Assembly: GCA_964019165.1 (NCBI GenBank)
Contig: OZ025270.1
Coordinates: 1,749,001-1,813,000, forward strand
DNA length: 64,000 bases
Direction: 5' to 3'
Source of the DNA: Mastigias papua
Lineage: Eukaryota > Cnidaria > Scyphozoa > Rhizostomeae > Mastigiidae
The notes beneath the pieces were generated by a model, which was not told where the DNA came from, made no database searches, and saw only the letters and a list, made by a program, of their open reading frames with translations. Shown one piece after another: positions 1 to 64,000 of the stretch. Position 1 is the first letter of the stretch. Every line of letters begins with the position of its first letter. The translations under genes were made by a program, and so were the position numbers.

Positions 1-2018
1 GGTCGGTGCAACACAATGCTACAATATTTGCTAAAAGTACGCATGTGCCTAACAGACATAATAAACAAAATACGTCAGAAATGCGCATAGTTACCATAGA
101 AACACGCTCTGTAACTGGATTCAAGTTATCTTTTTAGTAACGCAGAAAATGCCGCGTTTGAAATGTTACATCGTTTGGCCGCCCATTAAAATTTACCTTT
201 GCAACTTTGCGTAACAAATGTTGCACGAAATGTTACATTGTTTTGCAGTGGCTTTAAGGGGTCTTTCTTCCTAAAAGGAGTCTGTTACAAGAAATTTTTC
301 AAAAGCATTTAATTTAATTGCCTTCATTGCGACTGGTCCCATGCTTTGTTCTCTTCTTATAAAACTTGTGACTTCTTCAATTGCTATTCAACTCATCTCC
401 CGTACGTGCACACTTTGTTCTCTTTCCTCCAATTTCTTTCCTCTTCCAATCGAAATGGATGGGAGACAAGAACTTAGGACTCTGTAAGGGATTCTGAAGA
501 TGAATCTAATCTTCCCTATTCATTTCATCTTTTATTTCAAACTCTGTGATTCTGGTTTCAGATATAAATCAATCTTTGTTTTTGGTATGTACTGAAACTG
601 AAGTAGTGAGTTAAAGTACTGAAAAATACATTCTCTTCATTACTGTAGTGAATTGTTGTTCTCTCAATATTTTGTCAACAACCGGTTTTTTAATTGCTGA
701 TGAGCAGCGCTAGATAGACAGTTATTGATAAAATGTAATCGTTGTTTTCAAGCTCTGAGCTGAGCCTTCATTGTTTATAGTCGTAATAGTTTTGCTACAA
801 CGTTTGATCGTAAAAACAAGTTCGTTGTTGTGGTTGCCTGGTCAGTTGGTTTATTTTTAAAAGTATAGAACTCATTTTGCCTCTGGGCAGAGATCAAGAA
901 GCTTGTTTTTGGTTCTTCAAACTGTTGCCGTTTGATTGTCAACTGATTTCTACCTAACGGACAACACCTTTCCGTCCTGTTTGCGTTTGTATAGATTACT
1001 GCTGCTCTTCAATGCTAGCCTTTGTTTACACGTTCAACGATGAATTCGCAGCCAGACAAACTGTAATCGCGATTATCAAACGAATTTCCTGATTTGTGGT
1101 AAACTGTTTTAAAAGTTATCCCATTCACTTTAACCCTACATCCTCGCTGCAAAGGTTTGCGATGTTTTCTATCCAGATTATTCACGAATTAATCTTATGT
1201 CAATTTTCGATTACTAATGAATCTTCCCGAATACAGAATTGAGTTGTTTCAAATAAATCGTAAATTGCATCTCGTGATTTCTCATTGTCCACGTGACGGA
1301 TAATTTGTATGGGCGCACCCACTCGTATGTTTGCCAGGACATGCACATAGTTGTTTAATTGCGTCATTAGGTCATGTTAAGGAATGATGATGAATGCAGT
1401 ATTATGTGATTTTTCAACAGTAACGTTTCAGAGGATTTGACCAGCACCTCCTTAAGTGGCCCGTCCCTTTCATGTTGTCACGATGCCAACCATTCCCATA
1501 CCTCGAACGATTATGATTAAGATGTTATACGATTATGATTACGATTATGATGACTAAGTTACGATTTTGCACTCTATTTTTAGAATTTTTTGGTATTTTT
1601 GTGATAAAGCGTTTTCCATTGGATAACTGGTACTCGGAACGAAATGTTATGATTTAACTCTTCAGACTGGGCCTAGGAGACACTTTGATAGTACCAGATC
1701 GTCTTTATAGTAAAAGAAAAACCTTACTCTTCTTCAGGAAAGATGAGCTTTTTCTCAGCTTTTGAATCGTGTGGAGTGCATATTTTATCTCATTTATTTA
1801 ATTTGTAGTACCATCAAATAATGTTCTGACTTTTGCTGGACTAGTTCAAAAATGGTTCTAAGAAGTGAGTTGAATACAAAGTAGCTAACTAAGTTATTTA
1901 AAGACTTATCTCATTTTCTAGGCTAACTTACTTTCTTAGAATTAAGTGCAGGCCATATATAGCTGTTGTTCATAGAAAGTCAGTGAATTAGTGTTCTTGT
2001 CTTCTAGCCAAATTAATA
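1..2018. other. no gene recognised (upstream of located HAUS5 exons)
   Basis: AT-rich unique sequence. A direct repeat GAAATGTTACAT(C/T)GTTT occurs near 159 and 227. An ATGGATGGGAGACAAGAACT stretch at 454 ends before a GTAAGG donor but its phase fits no following exon. Confidence 0.5.
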
Positions 2019-2374
2019 AGCGTATTTTTGTAAAGAAAATTAGCACAAAGTCTAGCTCTGACAGTTCCTTAGTAGTTCCTTGATATTAACTGCATATTAA
2101 GTGGTATAGACATTACAAGTGTTCAATATGAAGACAGGGCACTATGGACACTGCAACGTTCAGCTGAAACCCGTCAATGAGCCACTTACTGCATGGGTTA
2201 CACACAATGTATGCGAGTGTGGGTTCTTAGTTCATAATTATTTGCAGTGATTCAACTATTCGAATTTGAGAAGTTCCTTAGGGATTTTCTCTCTAATTAT
2301 GCAAGTACCTTAAATTTGTTTGCTTTCTACTTGGTGGTACCTTGTATAACGGTTACTTTATAAAAAATGTGTTA
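2019..2374 (+). mobile_element. MITE family A, copy 1 (diverged)
   Basis: The left end AGCGTATTTTTGTAAAGAAAA and the right end TTTATAAAAAATGTGTTA resemble the inverted termini of the copy at 21974. Internal landmarks are shared in order: AGTTCCTTAG near the left and AAGTTCCTTAGGGATTTTC near the right. Confidence 0.55.
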
Positions 2375-5300
2375 GGCCTCTCCTTTGTGCACCACGGTTA
2401 AGATTTAGAGATTGGCCTCTGTATCCTTGAACCTTCCAAGATGCAAACTCTTTGGTGGCTGTTGAAGGAGCTGCCATTTAAGGTGTGTACTAGGTGTTGT
2501 TTAAAGTTCTTATGTTTTTGTATTTGGTCATTTCTGACAAATTCTTTTCGAGTTCTTCAGCATTACGATACGAAAATCTTCTTCAATTTATCGTCACATT
2601 ATCATATCAGTCAAATGACTCCTTTGTTGCTAAATAATAATTTAAGCACAATCTTTATATGCGATATGGCCCCCCTGGCGTTCTTTATAGCTTTGCTGAC
2701 TTACAGGACTGAGAGACTGGCTCTTTAAAAGGACACACAGCTAATAATTCTCTATTAAGATGCATTCACCATTGACGTTGTCTTTGTGTGCTTGGCTTCG
2801 AATGACCTAGCAATGGAATAGTTTTAATTTTTATTGAACACGTTTCGTCAACAGATACTCCTACTCAGTGTCCCCTAACAATAATTTGATGCATCATTTC
2901 ATACTTGTTGCCATGTCAGCCAAACGGCATTGTTCATTGTTTTCACTAATGAAAAAGAGTCTTCTCATATGGATTTCAAAGGCTATGGTGTCTTTTGTCA
3001 CTCTCAGAAATATTAAAATCAACTGCTAATCTATACAGAACTTAGAGAGCTTTGAGACCATTGAATTTGACAACACTGCCGAGTTTGCCAAATTTATGAA
3101 GGAGACTTGTTGGAAGGCTTTTTGATCCTCTAGATTACAGCGATTCGAATCGGCGCAACTGTTCTTCTTTTAAGTGCTTTTCGTCATGCAAAGCGCGCAC
3201 CTTTTTCAAACTGAGCAATAGTTTTGTGCGTGCTAGATCGCTCTCGTATTTTAATCAGCCCTAAAGAAGTTGAAATTGGATCCTTTAGATGTACAAACTT
3301 ATTTTGGATACACGCTCACAAGTACCTTCACTAATGGAAGAACAGTATGTCAAGAACGTAGATTTGCCACGCGATACTATTATTCATTTCGGTACAAATC
3401 ATTTTCTAGATTTACCCATTTCAATTGCAGAAGTTTCCTGGCAGTGATACCGATGATAGGGGATAGAATAATTACTATAATGACAGATGAGGGTAGTGAA
3501 AATTGTCTTACAGGACTATCTTGACTTCACGGAAATTGGTCAACATGCAGGAATTTAGTGAACATGCAGGTTTTCATTTCACTGTACACTGTTGCATTTT
3601 TGCGCATGTCAAATGACATTGTTTTAAAACGATACTACACTTTTGGTGTTAATTTCTGCTGCATTTTGGCAATTTAGCCATGGAATGAACGATAGCGAGG
3701 TCTTAAAGTAGTTTTGTGAGTGGTCTTTGACGCGAACTCAATAGTACGGCTAAGGATATTCCTACCTACCATGACATTTTCTTGTCTTCCTCATTTCCCT
3801 TGATCAGAAGAGGGAATCTTTGGCAAGTTTGAGTTTCGATCGTTAGCTTTCATCGCAAGAACTCATTTAGATTTTGCGTCATCTAGCGTCATGGCCTAGT
3901 TTTCTCGCGTATTCAAAAACCTTCCTCCTTCCTACGTCTGCCCTATCGCCCTTAGACCACTTATCGAGATCTGTTTGAGAGTTCACCACCTCTGCTTTGC
4001 AGTATGTAATTAACCTTAGATAAAGGAAGAAAATTTTTTGGCAGATTCTTTGCCTTTTTGGAGAAGTGGTTGTTTTTGCGGTAGAGTTGTTGCGTCGTCT
4101 TTAAGACTTTATGGATTGTGTTTGCGTTGGAGCTATTGGTTCCTAGTCTCTATTCTGAATCATTACCATCCCCATTCGTATTAGTCAATGGTATGGAGTT
4201 CCTTTTTCGGATCTCTTCCATCACCCGTCCCTTCATTCCGTTGAGCATGGTAAGGTCTTTATGTTATCTGATCGCGTGTACTGTATGTTACTATGAGGAA
4301 AGAGTAAGATGCAAATACTGATAGGTTATCCTGTCAAAACATTCGTATATTATTATTATTTTTTAAGCTTAGGCCAATTACTTTCATGTTGATTGATTTC
4401 CTTGTTTTATAATCTACATACTTAAATAAATGATGTGAGCTGCTCTTTTCTGCTGCTATTGATTTCCCCGCGTTGGATATGGAAAATTTGCAAAATATTT
4501 GGACAATGAATAGGTTGTGGACGTTTTCACTTTCACTTCTCACGAACCCGCCATACCACAGCACAACTCTCACTTTACGAAGTGAATGTATACGTAGTTG
4601 CAAGTGACGTAGATCTATCTGTAACATAAAACATCTTGCTTACGTATGTTGATAACCTTTTGTGGCTGACCTTGGCAACTATACAAAGTTATTACTTGAC
4701 ACGTTTCTTGCATGTTATCCTGTTTAGTCTTTGTCTATAGTCTCGCGTATCTTTTTTGTGGCTTTGGAAGTTAAGCGTTGTTAAGATCTTTGTTCATTTA
4801 AAGAGCTCCGCCGAGAGGAGTCATCGTTGACTATTCGTGGGACATTGATTGGCATGTAGCAGTAGCACCATACAAGCAGGGCCCTGTTGACATTCGTATA
4901 CATAGATATAACAGCCGTGCGAATTCATTATGTAGCACGTCAGTGCAATCCCTCCAATGCTTCTCAAAGTTTTTTAATCACACGTACTCAAGGAAACCTT
5001 GACATCAAATCTTGCTACTTATCAACCTCTGCCGTCCCAGTTTCAGCAGATAAGTTAAAGCCTTCAGGTTGGCCCCAAATTAATCTACGGCAGTCTTTCA
5101 CAGAGTAAAAACATTTATTCAGGATCATTCGCCATCAATTTAAACCCATCATATTGGCCATTTTCTTATTACTTGGCAATTTTTTAGCATTTTTGTTATC
5201 AGCTTCAATGTTTAGCTTAGGCTTTGAAATGTGATGAGTTTCATAGGTTCCAACGATAGCTTAGTAAACTATGGCACTTTCTTAAACTTTTTGGAAAGAG

Positions 5301-5713
5301 TATAATAAGTATTTTTAAAAACTGTGTAATTTGATATTAATAACTTATTAGCAACATCCTGTGAATTAAATTAAGTAAATATCCCAGTTATTCATTCTTA
5401 TGTGGTTTTATTTGCGTGAATGCGTCAGATGAAAATTCCCCCTGAGTATTTTTTATCATCAGTTTTTTCCTTTCTAATAGGGGAAGTCTTATCGTTGTTA
5501 GCTTTCCTTTGTGATGCGCCTTGAATCAGCTTCAGTTGTATCAGAATTATCGAAAATGCCATTAGAGCCTTTCTGGCTAGTTGTCTTCACTAGGAAACAA
5601 ACCCAGACTAGTATCCAATTTGAGTTGAATAGATATTGAAGTAAAGTCTGTCCGTTGCAAATTGATGGGCGTCATCAAGGCGACTACATGATTTTCCTAT
5701 AAAAAGTTGGTTT
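2375..5713. other. no gene recognised
   Basis: ORFs here (to 97 codons) have non-coding composition. A possible HAUS5 N-terminal match at 2441 is discussed under findings. Confidence 0.5.
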
Positions 5714-5990
5714 TTAAGAATGCAATGCTCGACTGCTCAAAAAGTTAAGAAAGTTCATTACTGAATTTTTGAGTTACAAGAAATTCCAAATTTCACCCCC
5801 AAGTTTATCATATCGTTAGTTCAAATTGATATTTCCTGTGTTAATTTATTTGTTCCAGTGTCATGTTTGTGTTGGCCTGTTTCTCAGTACAGGTGCGTTC
5901 TTTAGGTAAATAAGGTCTGATGAGGTTGTTTAGTAGAAGTCAGCAGTCGTTTCTTTACTTTCGAAAGTAGTAACAGCCTAGTGTCTTAGA
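5714..5990 (+). repeat. interspersed repeat family C, copy 1
   Basis: CTCGACTGCTCAAAAAGTTA and TTCATTACTGAATTTTTGAG match copies at 41752 and 58455, with further colinear similarity (a TGTTTGTGT.GGCCTGT-like stretch). Diverged, no clear ends. Confidence 0.5.
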
Positions 5991-6434
5991 AAGTATTAAC
6001 TGCGTGTAGTTATCTCAGATATTTGTAAAAACATCGTTCTTACAATCAGGACATATATGAGGGCGTTTGAGTTTAAAGTTAAAAAATCATAAGAACATCG
6101 AGCCTCGGTAGCATTTATCTGGTTCTTATAAAAAGTAAGAGTTTAATGGTAATTCTACCCTTTCAAAGAAATTACGGATGTGTGTGAAGTAATCAATTCA
6201 ATTTCAGGAATATGTTTGTCGTTTCTGGTTTTGCTGAAGGAGGTTGCCCTTATGATCTGACTCTCTGCCTGGCCAAGTCTGTTCTTTGTGATACAGTTGT
6301 TTTAACAATTTTAAATAAATCTGTTTGAAGCTGACTGACTAATGCCAAGAAGTTGTAAGAATATCACTGGGTTTTATTGCAGAAAAATGCTTGCTTTAAT
6401 TGATTGTATAACTATTGTTTTGCTAAGGCCATTG

Positions 6435-6549
6435 TTGATGATAATTATGGCGAAGAAGATAATGATAATGATAGTGACGATGATGATGACGATGATGATG
6501 ACGATGATGACGACATCGACAATGATGGTGATGATGCTGATGACAGTGG
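6435..6549 (+). repeat. imperfect (GAT/GAC)n tract
   Basis: Degenerate trinucleotide repeat that yields acidic, histidine-rich or Met-Thr ORFs in several frames on both strands. Confidence 0.9.
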
Positions 6550-8484
6550 CGATTTTCACACTGGCCACGCGCAACTTTCTCACTAAACATAAAAACACTA
6601 GAAGACAACCTGGCTGTTATTTAGTTAAAATTTTGCCAATGTCGTGTTAATTTCAGCTTTGCTTCACATTTTATTTCAAATATGTGTCAAGTCTGTTTAG
6701 ACTTATCCGGATTAAATCCCCATCGCCCTTGTTACTTTTATAATTACAGTTGAGTAAAGCTGTTAATTCAATCCGCTCAGCTTAAATCTAATCTAGCATA
6801 CACTGAATCAGATCATTTGCATTATACATGGGAACGCCTTCAAGACATCAAACCATCATTTCAAATCACACATCTCATTCATTGCATATCTCGAAACAAT
6901 TGATTGTATCAGATATCACTTTGACTTTGGAATTTTTAATGTTTGTATTATATTCCATTAAATTGTCCACGAAAGTCGTGCAGGTCATCGAGGAACAATC
7001 TGTGTCGGGCCTGGAGCATGCTTTAGAAAATTGCATGTCAATGGCAGTAGGCCTATCCTCTTTTGCTTTGTTTTAATCCGTAGTTCACGTGGTTGGTTTT
7101 GGCGCAGTGTGAAGCTCGCTTTCCATGTTTGAAGGTTCCACGACATTGTTATAATCAATATATGGTGTGCTGCAATTATAAAGATGATTTGAGTGAAGAC
7201 AATTTTCCCCTTCCTTTGCTAGTTCTTGGCCATCAAGATTCAAACAACTTATCTAAGTCATAGAACTAAGTTTGCTTACTCAGTGTGTATCTCATTAACA
7301 GCTCAAAGGCAAGTGGCAATTAAATATAATTGTATCATCGAGAAGGAAAGGTATTTTTTCATTTAGTGGTTAAGCACAGTACCACTGAGGCCAGAACCAC
7401 TAATTGGACAAATTTAATCTCAAGATTGATACAATTCACTTACACAACTCTCGCTATGACAGAACTATAACGAGTCCAGATAAATGATACCGAGGCAAGA
7501 TGAGCTAGCTTATGCTATGAACTGTACTTGTCCTATATAGAAGTGGGGGGTTGGAATAATAGGGGTGGTTGGAAATATCCTAAAAACCCAATAAACGAGG
7601 GAGCTGGAATGAACGGGATGGATGGAAAATTCGCTGATTATAATAGCTATGAATGGGTTTCACAAGTTGTTTCAACTGTAAGCAAAAGGAAAAACGATAT
7701 TCTCTCACGTTTCTACTCGATCGTATTGCATACTCAAGTTTTCAGTGGGGTTCTGGAATACTGTATGGTTATCTTGGGTGGATTTTTCAAATAATAAATA
7801 AGCGGCGAGTATGTTTATTCGGGACTCAAAGTATGTAAAAGTTGGTTTCTTGCTCGAGGTATTGCAATTATACGCAGTTCCACGCCTAGTATTTCGCATG
7901 TGTTACATTAAGGAAAGGAATGCAGTAGTGAGGTGGCCTGTGTGGTCTCTACAAGGGTTGTTTTGCTGTATTGTGAATTACGTTTAGAAAGTGTCAAAGA
8001 GTCATTTGCTTTCTGTTGTGCATACTCCTTCCTTTGGCAGAAGGTGGTCCTCTGAGGTTTTTAAGCTCATAGAATGGATTAGATATTTGAAGTAATGGGA
8101 ATTTTCGAATTCACAGACGTCAGGTTATAATTGCAATGGGAGTTGTTCCATAACAAGTGTTGTCGTCATCAAAAGTAAACAAAAACAAGTGAGTCACTGC
8201 TTTATTATTGGCACTTGCTTGTGAAGAAAAACAATTTGCATTGGTGATATTGCTCGACGTATTTGACAAGTAGACTTTCATGACGCCAATTGACTGCACA
8301 TAATTTCTCATTTGCATTCAAGTCGCCTTGTGCATTTTTTGTCTGCTATGCCATTTGCTGTTTGATTGTAAAGCTTTTAGCGCTAACAGCACATTTTAGG
8401 TAGAGGCATCGTGAAGAGGAACTAGGGAGCTGGGGGGCGAGCGGGGGATTTTTTATATTTTAGTATTTTATATGATTTTAAATG

Positions 8485-8868
8485 ATATTATATTATATTA
8501 TATTATATTATATTATATTATATTATATTATATTATATTATATTATATCATATATTATGTTATGCTGTATTGTCCTATATTATTTTATGTTTTCCTATAT
8601 TTTGTTATTTTATCTTGCATTATAGTATGTTATGCTATATTATATTATATTTTACTATATTATATTATATTTTACTATATTTTATTATAGCAAAATAGTA
8701 TATTAGTTTCTGTGTGTCTTAACAGGCCTTTGTTTTACATAGTTTTATATTATGCTATATCATATTTCACTATATTTTATGAGATCATACTATATTATAT
8801 TATATTATATTATATTATATTATATTATATTATATTATATTATATTATATTATATTATATTATATATT
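8485..8868 (+). repeat. two (ATATT)n pentamer arrays with degenerate middle
   Basis: Clean arrays at 8485-8547 and 8790-8868 are joined by imperfect TATATTTTA-type sequence. They produce Tyr/Ile/Leu ORFs only by repetition. Confidence 0.92.
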
Positions 8869-10156
8869 ATTAGTTATATTGTATGTCTTCAGATGATTTT
8901 ATCTACCCAGCATCTTTATTATATAGGTTGCCCTTACGAATGGTGGAATGGCAAGGGATTCATTTTGTTCGCTTGTTCTTTGTATATTTGCCTCCACAAA
9001 GTTCATAATTTCTTTTCCAATTTTTCTATGAATATTCAGCGCCAACTTTGGTTGAATTTGGAGTAGTCTTAGATAGCATGCAACTGCGGTCCCTTTCTCT
9101 CGCATTCACGTGCAGCTCGTCACATATAAAATCAGACCCATATGTGAGATGGTTTTTATTGTTGCTGTTGTATTCGTTGTCGCTGTTTTCTATTTTCTTC
9201 TTCACCACAACAAGCATGGCAAAGAAAAATTGGCGTGAATGCATTGGATATTTACTGAGAATATCACAGTAATTACTGATAGATAATCCCATTGAAATTC
9301 TGGTTTCCATTTGTGAAACTTTTAAAGAGCGTTATGGTGCATATTGATGTTGTTTACCTGGGTGGCTCTCATGGCGGTAAACAATAATTAGCTAGTGGAA
9401 TTGATAAAAACAGCTTGAGAAATTCCTTTACTGTAAAAATGCAAATAGAGTCCATGTTTTTTACCAATGCAGCCAAGTCACGAAATATTTCTCATTCATT
9501 TCCCGATGATCTTTTGTATGATCTGGACTGTTTTGATAAGAAATTCTGTATGCAAAGGCCGGCTTTCATTTGTCTTTATAAGAAGATTTTATCGAACAAA
9601 GAACAGTCTAGCTGCGTGACTCTTGTCCTCTTTCTTACTAATATGTCTTCACCCATATGAAAAATTAAACTTCTTTCATTACCCAGCCTGCATTCCAAAG
9701 CATCACGGTTAATTTTTGTCAATTGTCCTTAGAAGCACACCAACCCTCTCCTTGGCTCACACCACGGTATGTTGACGTAACACTTGGCAGATAATGCCCT
9801 CTCAACTTTCTCAGTGTGATTTAGTATGCTATAAACCCCCTACAAACTCAGATGTTCGCAAGTGAGATCATCCCAACTTACTCCAAAAGATCAGAAGAGC
9901 AAATTTACTGGTAGTTGGTGAATGAAAGGACAGAGAATTAGTTTGAGTATGCAATAGAACCAATTACCAACATGTAGGCCCATAGTCAGCGTGATTATGT
10001 TACGGGGTGGACGCATTTAACCTGAACGTGGTGAGTATCAATGAGCTATTGGGCCTGGTACCCCAGTGGTGTCCAAAATGCAATGATTTATTTAGTTGTT
10101 TTGAATTCCGAAAAATGATGCAAAATGATGCAAATAAAAGTTTGATTGTCCTATTT

Positions 10157-10235
10157 CTAAGGGGGGGGCACTAGTTAGCTTTTTGGAACTCTAGAGGGCC
10201 CTTAGCCCTCCAGGTCACCCCCTAGCTATGGCCCT
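10157..10235 (-). repeat. fragment of a CAGGGCCATAGCTAGGGGG-type transposon end
   Basis: Minus strand CAGGGCCATAGCTAGGGGGT followed by GC-rich sequence and a run of C/G is the usual look of a DNA-transposon terminus. No partner end was found. Confidence 0.4.
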
Positions 10236-11018
10236 GGCTACATGAATTAGATGTTATCACATCAAACACATGTTTCTTGAAGAAATTCTAGGCATTTCGC
10301 TGTATTTTGGTTTGGTTTTAATCCACCTTGTATTCTATTGCTTAGCCGCTAAATGTTTGAAACCTCTGATCAAGTCTGTTTTGTCTCATCTTAACTGACC
10401 GATCACCGTGCAAAATGGGCCTAAAATTAGCTGTGGAACGCCAGTGTGTTGAGAATCCTGCATGATGATTGGTCAGTTAGGTTGGGAGAAAATTTCCTTT
10501 TCTATTTTACCAGGTTTGCTTACTGAAATACCTCTAGTCTTAGAATTTTTGTTTTCGCATTGTCAGGATCAAGTCGTTTCTCATCTATTGCCTGTAAGCT
10601 ACAAAATTGGTGTACGATATGTTCTCAATTCTTTGGTTCTCTTTACATTGCTCGGTTTGCTACGAGTCAATAGTTGTGTTTTTGTAACTGTATGTAAGTC
10701 GTTAATATTCATTGAATCACTTGTCTTGTGTAAATTTTCTCGACCATCTTCCCTATAGTTCAGTAGTCGTGATAACACGAAGAACGAATGCAGCAGAATA
10801 TACCGCCCTACTCTCGACGCATCTCTCGAGATGTTGTTCGTAAAACCAGACGCAACTGCCCTCTTCTACATTTAATGCAAATCTGCTGCTGCAGTTTTTG
10901 CTCGTGGAAAAGGCATATTACATACATTTTATATTAAGAATAATGTTGTTCTGTTGTTCTTTTCGATAGTAGTAGATGGATTTAGTTATATCAGATATTG
11001 CAATATCTTTGACTGCAG

Positions 11019-58103
<47,085 letters not shown>

Positions 58104-58454
58104 GCTGAATTTGTTTGACCTTCCTAAGTAAAGCTTAACTTACTTTTTGTTGAACCTGTTGTCCAATGTCACTTTGGGAAGACCTGAGATTTGTTTTCTA
58201 TTGTACTTTAAATTTTTTTATCACTATATACAAATGATTTTCTTTTAGTCTTTCTTCCTTTATTGCGTATTCCTTATCTGCTTGAGAAACCATAGGATTG
58301 ACAATAATGGAGTTAAATTTTTGATGAGGGTGGGGCATAGATATTTGAACGCAAGTCAGGGGCAACAGAGTTATACTAATGTATCCATATATGCTAAAAA
58401 TACTACTTGAAGAAACTTCATTGATGGCATGCAAGTCATTTTCATAAGAAAGTG

Positions 58455-58760
58455 ACTGATAAGAAAGCAGTACTTGGCTGCCCGAAACGGTAAGACAGTT
58501 CAGTACTGAATTTCTGAAACCTAAGAAGGCGACAAGTTGATAAACAGTTTGAGACTTCAATTTCCACGCAAGCCCATCATCTTTTTTGTTTAATTTCCAT
58601 AAATTTTGCTATGAAAGTCTGTGTATTTCAGTTCTATGTTTGTGTAGTACCTCCCTGTCTGCCTGTGTAGCATTGCAGTGATGCACAAGCTCGAATATGT
58701 ACTCTCGCGACGAAATTCTTACGAAAGTTTCAGCACTGAAATAATGAAAAAGTAGGATAA
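58455..58760 (+). repeat. interspersed repeat family C, copy 3, between the two genes
   Basis: TTGGCTGCCCGAAACGGTAA, TTCAGTACTGAATTTCTGAA, CTGTCTGCCTGTGTAGCATT and GTTTCAGCACTGAAATAATG parallel copy 2. It occupies much of the HAUS5-ATP6V1A intergenic region. Confidence 0.6.
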
Positions 58761-58775
58761 GTTTCAGTACTGGAC

Positions 58776-58781
58776 AATAAA
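58776..58781 (+). promoter_or_regulatory. candidate poly(A) signal for HAUS5
   Basis: This is the first AATAAA downstream of the HAUS5 stop. It lies in a repeat copy and only about 75 bp before the presumed ATP6V1A first exon. A non-canonical signal closer to the stop is equally possible. Confidence 0.3.
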
Positions 58782-58852
58782 ACTTATATAAAAAACGTGT
58801 TCCAAACGTTTATCATACAGTTTTTACGATGTCTCCCCTAAATTACAGACAC

Positions 58853-59033
58853 TGTGGTACTATCAGTCCACAGTAACGGAATGTGGTTTGTGTAAGGTGT
58901 GTGACGTACAAGGCTGGCTCTTGATAGAGCGAGATGAAAGTCAGGTGACACAAGCACAGCCAGCTTGCAGGGTCACGTTATCCGAAGAGAGACTGGGATC
59001 TACCTGTCGTGATTATAGGTCAAGGCTTCCAAA

Positions 59034-59036
<3 letters not shown>
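58853..59036 (+). CDS. ATP6V1A: ATP6V1A exon 1: 5' UTR ending exactly with ATG
   Basis: The donor is ATG/GTAAGT at 59036. The ATG at 59034-59036 sits in a good context (A at -3) and is in frame with the next exon, giving Met-Ala-Gly-Ser-Met-Asp. The coding part of this exon would be the start codon only. The upstream limit is a guess based on the change to a GC-richer, non-repetitive stretch; no transcription start can be seen. A start at 59133 in exon 2 is the alternative and matches the length of vertebrate subunit A (MD- start). Confidence 0.5.

Positions 59037-64000
<4,964 letters not shown>

Larger units (their letters stand above)
5991..11018. other. no gene recognised; microsatellites and a transposon-end fragment
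   Basis: Holds the GAT tract (6435), ATATT arrays (8485-8868) and the fragment at 10157. If HAUS5 has an upstream exon ending in phase 1 it may be here; none could be fixed. Confidence 0.5.
58104..58852. promoter_or_regulatory. HAUS5 3' UTR / ATP6V1A promoter region
   Basis: 749 bp separate the HAUS5 stop from the presumed ATP6V1A first exon, much of it repeat C copy 3. No TATA box or CpG-rich patch was seen. Within the presumed first exon, TGACGTAC (58900) and GTCACGTTA (58972) resemble CRE and E-box half sites, but this is weak. Confidence 0.4.

Noticed and set aside
2441..2728. HAUS5 exon encoding the N-terminal domain
   Set aside because: MQTLWWLLKELPFK is suggestive, but the rest is Cys/Phe-rich as random AT-rich DNA gives, and no following exon of fitting phase was found.
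3041..3125. Exon reading LESFETIEFDNTAEFAKF
   Set aside because: Protein-like and preceded by TACAG, but it ends in a stop with no donor or partner and resembles no known family.
6206..6328. Terminal coding exon after TTTCAG reading MFVVSGFAEGGCPYDL
   Set aside because: It is open for 39 codons only, has no recognised family and no partner exon.

Overview
This is animal (metazoan) nuclear DNA. The genes are split by GT-AG introns, the sequence is AT-rich, microsatellites are abundant, and there is a Ty3/gypsy LTR retrotransposon plus many short inverted-repeat elements. I cannot name the phylum. An invertebrate is likely but unproven. Nothing bacterial or viral (other than retroelements) is present.

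Two host genes lie head to tail on the + strand. HAUS5 (augmin complex subunit 5) is traced through 14 phase-consistent exons from 11019 to the stop at 58101-58103. It spans at least 47 kb and its first roughly 70 residues were not located. About 0.75 kb further on, ATP6V1A (V-ATPase catalytic subunit A) starts. Eight coding exons, 192 codons, are visible before the window ends inside an intron. Its ATP-binding core is therefore outside the window. The two genes have no functional link that I know of: HAUS5 serves spindle microtubule branching, ATP6V1A serves proton pumping.

Mobile DNA fills the introns. HAUS5 intron 4 holds a complete, young 5.18-kb Ty3/gypsy element (31195-36371). Its two 168-bp LTRs look identical. 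It has gag and pol ORFs, and a textbook -1 frameshift site (T TTA AAC) joins them. Two decayed LINE reverse-transcriptase fragments (28616-28816 +, 55689-56445 -) have no long ORF and are easy to miss. A tRNA-derived SINE with perfect 12-bp target duplications lies at 18929-19199, and a second tRNA-like SINE head lies in an ATP6V1A intron.

At least eight families of small inverted-repeat (MITE-like) elements are recognisable by their termini and target duplications. One copy is nested in another. Nine (TA)n tracts, (CA)n, (GT)n, (GGT)n, (GAT)n, pentamer arrays and three minisatellites account for almost all of the long simple-sequence ORFs. Region 1-11018 is either HAUS5 intron plus missing 5' exons or intergenic DNA; no gene is recognised there.
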